Of a stretch of DNA of 64,000 nt, positions 23,277 through 34,883 are shown piece after piece. Source of the stretch: Macrotrachela quadricornifera (lineage: Eukaryota > Rotifera > Eurotatoria > Philodinida > Philodinidae); NCBI GenBank assembly GCA_022393335.1, contig JAJEKB010021384.1, forward strand, positions 472,940 to 536,939, read 5' to 3'. Under the pieces are notes generated by a model. It made no database searches, was not told the DNA's origin, and saw only the letters and a program-made list of their open reading frames with translations. Position numbers and translations under genes: made by a program. Position 1 is the first letter of the stretch. Every line of letters starts with the position of its first letter.

Positions 23277-25348
23277 CGTCCTAGTTCATTTCTCGTCGCT
23301 CATAAGAGACGATATATGAAATATACACCTTTCCCTCGTTGTCTTTATTCACTTTTACTCAAGATAAATCAATAAATAGCGTGAATTCACTGTAAAATTG
23401 GATCTATAAATTGGCCAAGCAGATAATATCTTCAAAATGAGTCTAGCCACCATTACCATGAATTTGTCTTCGCTAAAGAACTCTTCAGACAGTTTTCAAC
23501 ACAGACTTGTTATACCATAATTATTCGACCGGAGATGAAGCTCTTAGTTGAATGATGTTATATGTGAAGAGTTGACTGTGTATAAATTCTGATTTGTTTC
23601 GGTTGAAATGAAATTGTGCGATTTTTATTTAAATGCGAACAATGATTTTGGTTTTTAAAAAATGGAATTACATCACTACAGTTGTTTGGATGCTTATTTT
23701 TCGTAGGAAAAGAGAAACTTATCTATTTCACGGGCTATTCATCTATCTACCAAAATAACTATATATCTCCTCGGAAAAAAGTAGTTTTGCCTCATATTTC
23801 AAATTTATTATCACTATAAAGATATATTTTTTAAAAAGCAATTGGATATAGTGAAAGCTCGTGAAGTCTTCTATCATTTTGTATAAATAGGTTTTTATTT
23901 CAATTTATTCATTAGCAAAATAAATTGACGAGAACGATATCTCCCTCATGTTTATATTCCCATAGAGACGATTTTTTCTTCTCAACTAGTTTTTCAAATT
24001 TTTCGTTACTATGGAATCACCTTTTGAGAATAGTTATTGGATATTCTTTAAGAGCTTGAGGGTGAGAGTACATGTTATATTGAAGAAATATTAAGTGCAA
24101 CATATCTACTCCTATTATTTTGCATCATTTTATAGCTCTTGACGAGTTCTATCTACTCTGAAAAGATTCGTATTGATAGTAGGAAAAACAAACAAATATG
24201 TCAATGACGCATTGTCAAGATATATGAGTTTTTCATAAGTTTTATGGCATTGTGGTACAGAAGAAATCGTGTGCGAAACCTGTTTATCTCCATAATTTAG
24301 AATTATTTTGCACCCAATATAATTCTCTATCTAATGGTATATAATGATAAATCTTTTCTTTTGAGAAATTAGAATAGGTCACTATTTACATGGAAAATAA
24401 GTGTAATCTTTACCGTAATTCAACAAATCCTTAATGAATTGGCCCTATCTTTGAATTCAACTGAGATATTGAAGAGATCATCCTATGTACAAAATTTCAT
24501 GACAATTGAACGCAATCTCAGCATGGAGGTTGACATATTCTTTTTCGTCTATTGTGAAAGTAAAAAATTTCTACTAAAAATATTTGTTAGAAGAAATTTA
24601 TCAATCTCTAGGTTTTTTGTGTATTCTACAGATCATATTGGAAGAGACACATAAATAAAATGACATCATTTATTGAAATTTATGAATAGAACTATACTTA
24701 AAGTAATGCAGAAACACATTTTTATTACTTTAATCTCAATTAAAATTAGACAGCCATTTGTAATCAGAATCTTGTCTATCTTTGAGAATATTAAGTTGAG
24801 AAAAACATTATAACAATACCTTTTATCATAAAACACAAATCATTAAGATTTATCAGATAGGCAAAATCTCCAATTGAAAAAAACCCGAACATTTGAGAAT
24901 GTTTCCTTGTCAGTCACTTTAAATTACGTCTCATTTGTAAAATTATCGAGATATATGATTTTTTAAGAGTACCAAAGGTCGATCCTATTAGATTCATTGA
25001 TCATTATTTTCCATAAATATAATAAACAGAGTCGAAAACTTGGATCAATATCTGCAAAAATTGATTTTCTTTTTTAGTTAAGATTTATTTCTAGCTTGAA
25101 AGGATTAACATAATTTATTTTTATCTCTGACACTCTCTGTTTTAATATATTTGTCAAGATAGAAAAAAGAAAAAAAGCAATCTACGTTACTTTTGTTTTT
25201 GAGAATGAAAAACAGGAGGTAAAATGCAAAAAAACAAAATTTTGAAGACAGCAAATTCATCCGTCTGTCATTTTTTCACATTGAAATATAAAAACATTTT
25301 CTTTAAATATTTAAAGTAACGAGAATACCTTTCAAAAAAAAAACAAAA
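23277..25348. other. gene-free AT-rich stretch
   Basis: No coding region, RNA gene or clear repeat was seen. The last few hundred bases are the 5' flank of the LPMO gene. Confidence 0.5.
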
Positions 25349-26401
25349 ATGTTTTTGAAAGCCCAATTAGTATGTGTACTTTTATGTGCACTAGTCTCCA
25401 CTGCTATTGGTAAGCTTATGTTTTTACATTAAAATTCCTTTTATACTTGTTTATTTGCAGCTCATATGGCAGCTTGGTCCAAAGGCATGTATTGTATGAA
25501 GGTATGAAAATAAAGAAACTTATTGAAGCACCATATTTTATAGCTAATGCTTAAGATTTATTTATGTTTAGGGTCGTAGAGGTGAAAATAATATGAATAA
25601 TAACTTACCTGTTAATCCTTTGGTTGATTTGACTAAAGAAGATTGGTGGTTTCAACATTATCAAGGATGTGATAAAGAACCTCCACCAAATGGTGATTAT
25701 CTTGAATTACCAGCAGGAGGATCATTTACTGTTGAAATAGCTACTAATAGGGCTTTTACAACATTTGGTCATAATAAAAATTTTAATGGATATTTTGGTG
25801 GTCCGCAACAACTCGAATATACTCCTTGGGGTTGTGTTTCCTATCCTAATTTACATACACCAAATCAAACTGCAGCACCAGGAACAATTTTTGCTATTTC
25901 CTATCAAAATAGTATTGATAAAGTAACACCAGAAAATTTAGTTGTCTTTACTGCACGATACAATACTCCATGGCAAAGATTAACATCATATGATGTACCA
26001 AAAGATTTACCTCCCTGTCCTCCAGGTGGTTGTACATGTGCATGGGGGTGAGAATATTTTTTCATACTTTATAAGTTTTTGGAAATACTTTTTTTCTTGA
26101 TATTAGATGGGTTCCTATGGGTTGTGGACAACCGAATATGTATATGCAAGGTCATAAATGTATTGTCACTGGATCAACTTCTACGCGAAAACTTGCTAAA
26201 GCAAAACCTCCAGTTTATTGTGAAAATGATCAGTCCAAATGTGTTAAAGGAGCAAAACAAATGATTTTCTATTTTCAAAAAGATGGAAATAATGTATTTA
26301 ATGTTCCAAAAATGCCAACATATAACCAAGTTATGGGATTTTCAGATGGAGCACAGAATGATATTTTTGAAGATTCAAATTTAGTATCAACTATTGGATA
26401 A
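25349..26401 (+). CDS. AA14-like lytic polysaccharide monooxygenase, secreted (4 exons)
   Basis: Exons 25349-25409, 25461-25501, 25572-26047 and 26107-26401 have GT/AG borders, introns of 51, 70 and 59 nt and 873 nt of coding sequence in one frame (290 aa). A 21-residue signal peptide ends ...STAIA and the next residue is His, giving mature [11 protein letters not shown]. An N-terminal His is required for the copper histidine brace of LPMOs. Further blocks match, as I remember them, fungal AA14 enzymes: [42 protein letters not shown] (likely second brace His, mature position 108), [53 protein letters not shown] and [14 protein letters not shown]14 members oxidise xylan-type polysaccharides in basidiomycetes. 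Similarity to fungi, with local introns and AT-rich codons, suggests an old horizontal transfer. The frame is intact. The family call comes from motif recall, not a search. Confidence 0.85.
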
Positions 26402-28064
26402 ACATTTCATTTTTTTGTGTATTAATAATAAAAAAATCAATAACACAGCGAACTAACCATAAAATATGAATGAATAATACGGCTAATAGAATGCAAATCA
26501 CTAAAAAAAAGTCAACTTGGCATACATTTACACATTCACTTCTACTTTGTAATTTTCAAAAAGAATAAATCCAAAGTTTGCTACATTGCGGTATCGAGTG
26601 AAGATCAAAAAATAAATAAATAAATAGTCTTTAAAAGTATCTACCGAAGAATATTAATATGCTCATTGTAGTGTACATGATGATTCAAATGCTGCTTTTT
26701 TAATAGATTACCCAGTGTGAAATAACCATAGAAAAAAAACAGCAGAGAACGCATTCACGAAAACATAGGAACTTGTCTTTTGGTTGAAAAACGCGTTATA
26801 TGGTCTGGTGAACCCGTTCCTGAATGGAAATAGGATACCCTGTATTTAAAAAAAACACATTATTTGTTGTTCCATGTCATTGTGAATGTTTTTTTCTCGA
26901 TTCAAAAATCGTTCTTGAACGGATCAGAAAGCATTTTTAATAAAAGATTGAGCTACGAAAAATCTGAGCACATCATTGAATAGAGCTCGTCAAGTTGTAC
27001 TGAAACAGGTCCCAAGTAGGCTAAATAAAAATATATAAATTGGTAATAAACTAATAATTAAATATTCCTATTGATCATTAATATACCCTGTTACTTATCC
27101 TTATTCTTTCAAAAAATAAATGAATAATGCTTGCACTGTAAAAAGTTAAAATGAGCTAGAGTACTTGTGACACCTCCTTTTATACCCCCATGCGTCAGTA
27201 TGAACTATGATGACTATGTCTCAGCGAACATAATCTTGTCATTTCATCGCAACTGCGAGCGCTGCATCATAGTTGTCATAAAAGTGATGATATCGGTCGT
27301 TATCTAAATTTTGTAGTAGAATCATAGTTGAATTGAAAAACCTTATTAAGTCTAAGTTTAAACGTGTTGAATTCTTACCAGAAATGCCCATTGCGTCTAA
27401 AGATCTGTCGCGTGCTTAGAAAAAAAACGCCGCTACGTTGTATAAAATAAACTATCCCCTAATGAATGATTTTCAAAAGACCGTTTCAATATTCGCTAAT
27501 ATGAGTGTATTAGATGATAAATCTTGATTAGAATCTATCGAATTCATTCAATCCTACATTATTCTATTGGAAATACTAGCTATTTATGTTAAATTCATCG
27601 AATTCTTCAATGTCCTGAAAATAAATCTAACGATATCGTTGCGATGGACATCTTTGATCCATACTTATTAACTAGGTACATATGAAAGCTACAAGATGAT
27701 TGCACCATTCCAGTTGTCAGATTTCACCATATCAAATGCTGTTTTATGGATTGTATTTGAATATTCCATAAGATGTTTGAAATTTCCTATTCTCATAAAT
27801 AAGACCATTCATTATTATAAGATTTTTTTGACAAAACTATTTTTAAAATTACTTTATAAGATGAGAAAAAGTACAAATTAATATTATTATATTTCAATTG
27901 ATGATCTTTATATAATTATATATAAATAAGAATAAAATAAAAGTGATTAATTGTTTTATTGCATTATAGGTACTTATTTTTATCCATCTGGTTAAATTTC
28001 TAGAATAAAACTAGAAACTATTATGTTTTTTAAAATAAATAGTTAGATACTATTGTTGATGAAG
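26402..28064. other. gene-free stretch
   Basis: The 3' flank of the LPMO gene has AATAAA-like signals near 26426-26437. One copy of the recurrent 19-bp palindromic motif lies at 26981-26999. No coding region is supported. Confidence 0.45.
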
Positions 28065-28146
28065 TTTCGTAGTGAGATTCGAACCCAGCGCACCCGTATG
28101 GATAACGTTTTTCAAACTTTTGACCTAACCACTTGTCTATACGAAG
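28065..28146 (-). tRNA. degenerate tRNA-like sequence (pseudo-tRNA or SINE head)
   Basis: On the minus strand the order is acceptor half CTTCGTA, D-arm GAC-AAGTGGTTAG-GTC, an AT-rich anticodon arm (stem AAAGT/ACGTT with one mismatch, loop TTGAAAA), a long 15-nt variable region, T-arm with GGTTCGAATCTC and acceptor half TACGAAA. The 82-nt length and long variable region fit a type II (Ser/Leu) tRNA, but the loop reads GAA or TGA depending on the fold. Pol III A- and B-box-like sequences are preserved. I regard it as a decayed or SINE-derived copy rather than a working tRNA. Confidence 0.35.
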
Positions 28147-28393
28147 GAATCAACATACAAAACTAACTACATCATTTATAGAAGTTGTCAATGTATACTG
28201 CATAGTAATTTTTTCTACTGTCATAAGCAAGTTTTTCGTGAGGATCAGAGGATTACCAAGTATATTATTAAAATTTTTGTCTCAGTTATTTATAAAGAGT
28301 TTATGTACATAACCTGCATTTTATTTTTAAAGAACTGATTTACAAAATTTTTTTGAAAACAATGTTTTTAGTTTTATGTCTTTCATTCTTTTC

Positions 28394-28989
28394 TTACTTG
28401 ATGATTTGTACCTTGATAGACGTTAGAGTGCGAACTCTTGAAAAAGCAACATATAACTGTTCATGAGTAAAAACTGGTTGTAGTAGAAGTAGTCCTAATC
28501 AATCAAGGATCTGTCCTTGTGATTTGTTAATTGTCATAGTAAATAAGAGTCGAACAGGAAATTGATGTCTACGTAGTTCTGATGTAGATGCATGACTTCG
28601 AAGTAAGGCCAAAGGTTGGAATTTTTGAGACTTGCTGCAATTAATTCTGATCTGTGTGCAAATCGAATAACAGGAAGAACTTGCCGAAAATCTCCGCCGA
28701 GTATTATATTTTTCCCTCCAAAAGCTACATCAATGTTCATTATATCTCTTAGAAAAATATCAACTGCATTAAAAGCATAAGATGAAGCCATTGGTACTTT
28801 GTCCCAAATAAGAACTTGAGTCTTCTTAATCTCTTCAGCTTCCTTACTGTTTGATCGAATACTTGATACAGATCTTTCTAAGATAGATGCAGGAAGCTTG
28901 AAACGACTATGTACAGTTCTTGCTTCAGGTAATAAACTTGCAGCAATTCCATTCGTTGCAACTGTCATAACATAGGCTCCTTGTCGCAT
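28394..28989 (-). pseudogene. Helitron PIF1-like helicase fragment, internally deleted
   Basis: The first part carries PIF1 helicase motifs: ATNGIAASLLPEARTVHSRF, LIWDKVPMASSYAF and GGDFRQVLPV. The acidic Glu normally after Asp in the Walker B-like WDE is Lys. After MHLHQN the frame changes and jumps to the C-terminal helicase part, RRHQFPVRLLFTMTINKSQG and HEQLYVAFSRVRTLTS, with roughly 150 residues missing. A TGA stop sits just after INKSQGQILD. No Rep domain or Helitron ends were seen. This is a dead fragment of a Helitron rather than a cellular PIF1, judged from the Helitron-like wording of these motifs. Confidence 0.8.
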
Positions 28990-29566
28990 GTTAATGTTCG
29001 AGGTTTACCTTTCAATTTAATTTAACTTAATTTCTCTATGTACAATTTCTTACAACCTGATGATTGATCTCGTTAACTAAGGTCAAAATCGAGGTTGTGA
29101 TAGCTATTTGCTTAAGATGCCTCCCCTCACTCTATAATGTCGATTTGGCCAAATTTTTCGTTTGTTTGATTTATAGCGCATTTGGTAGAGCAAAACCCCC
29201 GCTATCGAACGCACTATAGTTTATCGGTTTTATGATGAGTTGTCACGATATAAATTCACATGATTTGTTTCGTATCATACCGAGAAGTTCTGCGTGCTTT
29301 TATTATGCGCATAATATGACTATATGGAACAAATAAAACCTTTCCCATAAACCTGTGCATGCGTCTACTGAGTTCGTTTTAACCAATAATCTATGGAAAA
29401 TCACTAAAAAATTTATTTTATCCCATATTACCATAGAAAGTCTTCAAACTTCAAATAGGTTTTTGTTGCTTTAATACTTTTGTATTTTCCAAATCCTTCC
29501 ATCATTTTAAACATTAGAGAGCTCGAGTTGGTTACAAAATGAAGGGAATGATTAGCTCTTCAAGCT

Positions 29567-29712
29567 AACAGAGCCGAAATTTTAGATTTTATCTTTATTA
29601 TCTCATGAGACTGCAATGTATCACACTACACAATCTATCACTAACATAAATTATAAGATAAACTTCAATGAAAATAAAAAATAAAAACGAAAATTAAAAT
29701 TTTGGCTCTGTT
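29567..29712. mobile_element. 146-bp MITE
   Basis: Inverted ends AACAGAGCCGAAATTTTA and TAAAATTTTGGCTCTGTT match exactly over the last 18 bp, apart from the spacing inside. It is flanked by CAAGCT and AAGCTG. There is no coding capacity. Confidence 0.65.
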
Positions 29713-31131
29713 AAGCTGTAGTACTAGGTCTTTAGTATATTTTAAAACTAATCCGAGATATTCTAGCATTTGAAATGGCATCAGGATTTGGGAAAAGCGG
29801 ATCCCTCCATTTTGATCAGTGATCTTGAAGTAAAACTTGATAGACTTAATAATTTGAACTGAAATTATTACTGCGGCTATCTAGCATGAGATACATCTCT
29901 TCAGAAATTTTCAGTAAAATTGGATGATCAGAAGCAAAAATAAGAATTAGTGTGAGAGGTGCCTAAAACTCACCAACCCTTAAGATTGTTCTCCGTTAAA
30001 TGGGACAAAATAAACTGAAATTTGTGATTGCTGAATGACGGAGAGAAAAGAACAGATCATCGAAAGAAAAAGCAGCAGTGGACAATTGCACCCAGTCGTT
30101 GAGGAAATTGTTCCCTTTTATGGAGAAATGCTTCACCCACAAAAAATCATACATATTAAAGAGAAATGAAAAGAAAAAAGAATATATATACCTATACAAA
30201 TATAATCCATTGTATGATATTTCACATAGACTTAACTTTTCAAGGAAATGGTTTTTCTTACAATGGAAAATGATTCTTTTTCCAAAGCGAAACTGTTGTG
30301 CTATGTACCTTTGTCCACAAAGTAACTCAAATCATATGACAAAAATATAATGCTAGCATTATTTTCTAACAATAGTTCCATGTTTCAAATGGAGTAAATA
30401 AACTTTTCTTTCTTGTTAGTACTCAGCTTGATGATAGACTAGGGCATTATTTATTGTATCTACCTTTCAATGATAAAGCACGATTAACTTTGCCTATTCC
30501 ATAAGCATACCTACATATACATAACAGCAACAAAATATATCCTACAAAACATGCCTTATAAACGATCAACTAGTGGCGGAACCAGGGGGAAGCTGACGGT
30601 AGCTGAGCTCCCCCTAGAAAATTTTGAGCTCTCCCTATGAAATTTTAGCTCCATTTAGATTGTTAAGCTGTCGTCACTAAAGAGTTGCAATGTACATACT
30701 TTAGGTTTATAGAGCCGCTTGTCGAATTTTCGTTGATCAAGAACTACCTTTTCTTTGGCATTACCAGGGGTGTCTCGATGAGCGAGTGTTGGGGCCGTGA
30801 CGACTCACAATCTTTAAGAATTTTATTCTTTTTGCTCCCTAGTTTATGAACATTTTTGGAAAGTTATCGGCGCTCCCCTCCCCCCCAAATCTTTCGGATC
30901 TTGGAACATCCTTGGGTATTGCTTCTGTTCATGTGTCATGAGCGACACTTTTATGCCATTGCATGATATTAATTGCAAATAAATCAGCATACTGATCTTG
31001 GTAGTGCACAAAAATCTCATCAAAGCAGTTTGTGAAAAAGTAAATCTTATGAGAGATGAAAATTCTTTTAAAGTATTGTTTTACCAAGCAGTAACATTTG
31101 GAAATGATAATGGCATTGATATGAAGGAATG
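29713..31131. other. gene-free stretch with a hAT-like remnant
   Basis: At 30572-30660 lies 'ctagtggcggaaccaggggg' followed by Ct-rich 'agctccccctagaaaatttt' blocks, and 'ggcgctcccctccccccc' at about 30869-30886. These look like parts of a hAT-type element, as in the better preserved copy at 47751-47888. No gene is supported. Confidence 0.4.
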
Positions 31132-31133
31132 TA

Positions 31134-32376
31134 TTAGGTTGTTAACAAAGTTTATGCGTTTTTTTCCAAAATTTTATTTTTTATTTTTTAACTTCAACAA
31201 TACAACTAGCTTTCAGTTATATATGTACCACTACTATCTATGACTTGTCGCCAACGCTCTGGCAGAGATAGGATCCCGCGTTCGTAGAAGTCCTTGGACT
31301 TTTGACCAAAGAAGTTGGCGATATCCATTTTCATGTCGTTGTCGTCGTCGAACTTTTTCTCACGCAAATGATGAGAAAGAGAACGAAACAAATGGTAGTC
31401 CGTTGGTGCCAAGTCAAGAGAATAAGGTGGATGGGGAACGGTAATCCAACCGAGCTTCAATAATTTTTCGCAGGTCGACTTTGCAACATGGGGTCGGGCA
31501 TTGTCATGCAAATAGTAAATTCGATCCTGCTTTCCCTTGAGTTTTCCGGCAACCCGGTCCAATTGTTGACAATAGAGATCAGCAGTGACGGTACAACCAT
31601 TTGGAAGAACTTCCCAGTGAATAATCTCATTGACACCCCACCAAACGCTCAGCATTACCTTCTTGGGATGCAGATCAGGCTTAGGTGTTGCTACGCCTGT
31701 CTGATCAGCACTAAGCCACTGGCGTCTGTGCGTGTAGTTAACGTATAACACCCACTTCTCATCACCAGTGATAAGATTGCGGAGCCATTGATAGTTGCGG
31801 TGAGATGTCATTAAATCCATACAAGCATCAACCCGGTGTTGTAGCTGATGTGGTGATAACTCGTGGGGTATCCAAACTCCATATTTCCATGTCTTGCCTA
31901 ATTCGATCAGATGTTTTTCCACTGCAACATAAGAGCACCCAAGGTGCTCTGCTAAGCACCGCAAAGTCAATCGAGGATCTTGTTCGATAAGCTGCTTTAA
32001 GAGATCCACATCCACTTCCAATGGTCTACCGGACCGAGGTAAATCGTCGAGTTCTAAGTTACCATTCTTAAAGCGATTGAACCAATGTTGTGCCATACGA
32101 GTAGAGAGTACATCCTCCCCCATCGTGCTGCATATGTTGTTGGCTGCTTCCGTTGCTTTGTGACCAAGATGAAATTCATGAAGTAAAAGCACCCGAATCT
32201 CTCTACGAGAAAGATTCATTTTCAGTTCATGATCAGTGTCCATATCGATGACTTTATTATCATTCGAAAGACATTCACACTCCCTATATATACCCTTAAT
32301 ATGGAAACTTCTAGAACTTTCTCGAATGTTCTAGAACATTCTCAAAAAAAACGCAAGAACTTTGTTAACAACCTAA
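31134..32376 (-). mobile_element. mariner transposon, complete
   Basis: TIRs start TTAGGTTGTTAACAAAGTT at the left; the exact complement ends the right side. About 31 bp match with two differences. TA duplications lie at 31132-31133 and 32377-32378. The length of 1243 bp is normal for mariner, and the one gene inside is unbroken. Confidence 0.93.
31206..32243 (-). CDS. mariner transposase (DD34D), intact, 345 aa
   Basis: The enzyme excises and reinserts the surrounding element. The N-terminal half has two helix-turn-helix regions (LLHEFHLGHKATEAANNI; RLTLRCLAEHLGCSYVAVEK) with the linker LPRSGRP. The mariner signature WVPHEL appears as WIPHEL at 124-129. The catalytic triad is D161 (TGDEKWV), D247 (YYLHDNARPH) and D282 (LAPTDYHLF), with exactly 34 residues between the last two. 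The second signature YSPDLAP reads YSLDLAP, a P-to-L change. The frame runs from ATG 32243 to TAG 31206 with no defects, so activity is possible. Confidence 0.95.
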   Translation of the reverse strand: MDTDHELKMNLSRREIRVLLLHEFHLGHKATEAANNICSTMGEDVLSTRMAQHWFNRFKNGNLELDDLPRSGRPLEVDVDLLKQLIEQDPRLTLRCLAEHLGCSYVAVEKHLIELGKTWKYGVWIPHELSPHQLQHRVDACMDLMTSHRNYQWLRNLITGDEKWVLYVNYTHRRQWLSADQTGVATPKPDLHPKKVMLSVWWGVNEIIHWEVLPNGCTVTADLYCQQLDRVAGKLKGKQDRIYYLHDNARPHVAKSTCEKLLKLGWITVPHPPYSLDLAPTDYHLFRSLSHHLREKKFDDDNDMKMDIANFFGQKSKDFYERGILSLPERWRQVIDSSGTYITES

Positions 32377-32519
32377 TAGTTATCTGAAACTTTATTACAT
32401 TCCACAAAATGGTTGAATATCATTGTAAAAATACTTGAAAAAATTAGTATTGTCAAGTTTGTTTGAGCATTGATAAAAGTTATTCGTAAACTTAGTTATT
32501 TTTATCTAAAACAAGTGTG

Positions 32520-33063
32520 TGGACGCGTTTTTGACCGTTTCAGTGAGGTAAATCCATTTAAACGCAATTGTTCTTTTTCAGAAATGAGATAAAATGAAAC
32601 TGTAAACGCATATGGTCGCGGCTAATAATTAAAACACAAAACGCATCTTGGGCTCTTCTATATGAAGAAATGTGTGTACCATAAACGTGTTCGGGTAGAA
32701 GTATAATGCGTTTGAACGCGTTTATCACAAGAAATATACGAAAACGCGTTCAACTGTAGAAATGAATGGAACGCATTTCTATTCAAAATGCGTCTAAACG
32801 CGTTTCTCAGTTCAAACGCATCAGGACGCATTTTGGAAACGCGTTTAAACATGTTTTCTTAATCGAAGCGTTACGAAACGCGTTTGATATGTTGCATAAA
32901 CCAAACGCGTTCGTGTTATAAATGCATCTCCGTAAATATCTTATTAGAAACGCGTTCAAACGCGGTCACTGGATGCGTTTAAACGCGGCACATTATATTT
33001 TGAAACATCTGACGCGTTCAAACGCAGACTAAACGCGTTGAGACGCGTTTAGTCTGCGTTTCA
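32520..33063. repeat. ACGCGT/AAACGCGTTT-rich cluster
   Basis: In an AT-rich background, this 540-bp stretch holds about ten copies of ACGCGT, mostly as AAACGCGTTT or AACGCGTTCAAACGCG. It also has many one-off versions (AAACGCAT, ATGCGTTT, AAACGTGTTC). Copies are irregularly spaced, 15-60 bp apart, so it is not a simple tandem satellite. It lies between the mariner element and AT-rich intergenic DNA and contains no gene. Confidence 0.85.
33020..33061. repeat. perfect 19-bp hairpin at the end of the ACGCGT cluster
   Basis: AAACGCAGACTAAACGCGT (33020-33038), loop TGAG, then the exact complement (33043-33061). It closes the cluster on the right; no equivalent hairpin is seen at the left end. Confidence 0.85.
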
Positions 33064-33960
33064 AAGTTACATGGGAATGGAAAGAGCATTTATAATTTCA
33101 CATAACAAATAATTAGCATTAATATGATTTTTGCTTATCAGCACATAATGATATATGGGGTCAATTGTAAGCATTTGATCAATAAGCTAATTCTAGATCA
33201 AATACCTTAAAATAGAACAGTAATAAATCGACAACTCTCTCAAAGACCTTCAAAAATTAAATAGAGTAAATGGAACAAAGCTCATGGGCCTTATGAAGAA
33301 AATTCACAAGATCGAGTTGAAGCTAAATGATATTGATACTAATACTAGAAAATATCAATGATTAAGGGAACTCGTTTCTTTCCAATGCAGCTGTTTCTCA
33401 CTTAAATGGTTTATATCGATAAATATCATATGTAGGGATCTGATTGGATTCAACACACTGGATTTACATATTTCATTCGAATGGCCGAAAAAATACAGAG
33501 CTAATTTTTTGTTTTTTATGACGTAATTCAAATGAAGAATTTCAAAAGTCTACGTTTTTTTTATGGACAAAATAATGAGTTTTGAATAATTAGACTCAAT
33601 TGTTAATTGATTGAGTTTGATTATGAACAAGACAAAGCTAAAAAACTTTGGTGAGTATCAAATATTTAAATAAGAATAGAAATAAACATTTTCTAGAAGC
33701 CTTGTGATGAATGCGATGATTGTGACGAGAATCGTTCCATGAATATCACAAAAATAATAAAACACGAATGAATACGAAAGCGAAAAGAACAAGACCGAAA
33801 CATAGCTCGTATACACACCATCATAGGAAAAGCTAATCGCAGAATACATACAAGCAAACAAGTGAAGAAAGTGTAACACATATCAACGAAAAACACGCAC
33901 GTCAGAACAATACATACTAAAAAGCTGTTAGCGCAATCCCTACGGGATTAAAATGTGAAA
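33064..33960. other. gene-free stretch
   Basis: AT-rich sequence with no supported gene or repeat. Confidence 0.5.
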
Positions 33961-34170
33961 CACGATATCACTGTTTTTGCTATCGACCACGGACTGTGAC
34001 GGTACTCCTTAGCTGTGATGTCAATCACGGTCTGTGACGCTACTTTTGGCTGTCGGTCACGGTCTGTGATGGTCTACTACTATCAAAATGTACTCGGTGA
34101 CCTTTTCCCCCTGTCGGTCATGGCCTGGGCCGCTAATTTTGGCTGTCGGTCACGGTCTATGGGGAGGGAG
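33961..34170 (+). repeat. degenerate minisatellite, ~35-45 bp units
   Basis: Five related segments contain versions of 'gctgtcggtcacggtctgtg' followed by 'acgctacttttg' (near 33980, 34021, 34050, 34110 and 34141). Unit length is irregular. It is markedly more GC-rich than its surroundings. Confidence 0.55.
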
Positions 34171-34302
34171 AGAGTGGGCCCAAATTTCTACCCCCAAACG
34201 GTTCAACACTCTCTTTCAGATCGTGTTTCACAAAAACGGACAAAAAGAAAACGAAAACAAGAAGAACAGGAACAGAACAGCTAGCTAAGGTGAATCATGG
34301 CA

Positions 34303-34466
34303 TGGCGGGATTGACGGAAAACGTCGAAAAGGAAAATATCGGAAAGGAAAATGTTGAAAAAAGAAAAAGAAAACTTCCATATATGGATATTTTCTCTTTC
34401 TTTTTTCGACATTTTCCTTTCCGATATGTTCCTTTTCGACGTTTTCCACCAAATCCATCATGGCTA
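34303..34466. mobile_element. short foldback hairpin element
   Basis: Arms of about 65 bp, ggaaaacgtcgaaaaggaaa... at the left and its complement ...tttccttttcgacgttttcc at the right, meet at a tiny ccatatatgg loop near 34382. Outer flanks (catggcgggatt / aaatccatcatgg) are also roughly inverted. Transcripts would fold into one long hairpin. Confidence 0.6.
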
Positions 34467-34529
34467 CCAGCCATGACAAGCCTCTTCCCAGGCGAGCAAA
34501 CGACGGGTAAAAAGGCTAGTCATTTGAGT

Positions 34530-34860
34530 AGTTATCACATAGGTGAAGTTAGCCTCATATTCGAGTAAATCCAGCCAAGATTCGTCCAGGAAGCTGCTCC
34601 AACTGTTCCATAGAGTTCCAGAGTAGAATTCGACGAGCTCTATCGATTGGTAACCTTGGATTTTACATAGCTCATACCGTTCGTGAAAAAATCTGAAAAT
34701 ACTCATATTTCTCTATACAAATCTGAACTCATAGTCAGTAAATCCAGCCAAGATTCGTCTAGGAAGGTATCCCAACTGTTCCAGAGTAGAATTCGACGAG
34801 CTCTATCGATTGGTAACCTTGGATTTTACATAGCTTATATTTTTCGAGAAATTTTGAAAA
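34530..34860 (-). repeat. two-unit dispersed repeat (copy 1)
   Basis: Two head-to-tail units, each with 'aaatccagccaagattcgtc', 'ccagagtagaattcgacgag' and 'ttggtaaccttggattttac', lie at about 34565-34690 and 34739-34850. An inverted two-unit copy lies at 38970-39345. Confidence 0.75.
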
Positions 34861-34883
34861 CAGTGGTTCCTTCGTATTACCAT

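Noticed and set aside
30998..31243. Frame running into the mariner element
   Set aside because: Its last third reads the mariner TIR; the rest has no recognisable domain and does not resume after the element.
31488..31990. Plus-strand frames across the mariner element
   Set aside because: Antisense shadows of the transposase.
33020..33061. Rho-independent terminator
   Set aside because: The hairpin lacks a following T run and the sequence is eukaryotic.
32520..33063. CRISPR array
   Set aside because: Motif spacing is irregular, the motif is palindromic and only ~10 bp, and the context is a eukaryotic genome.
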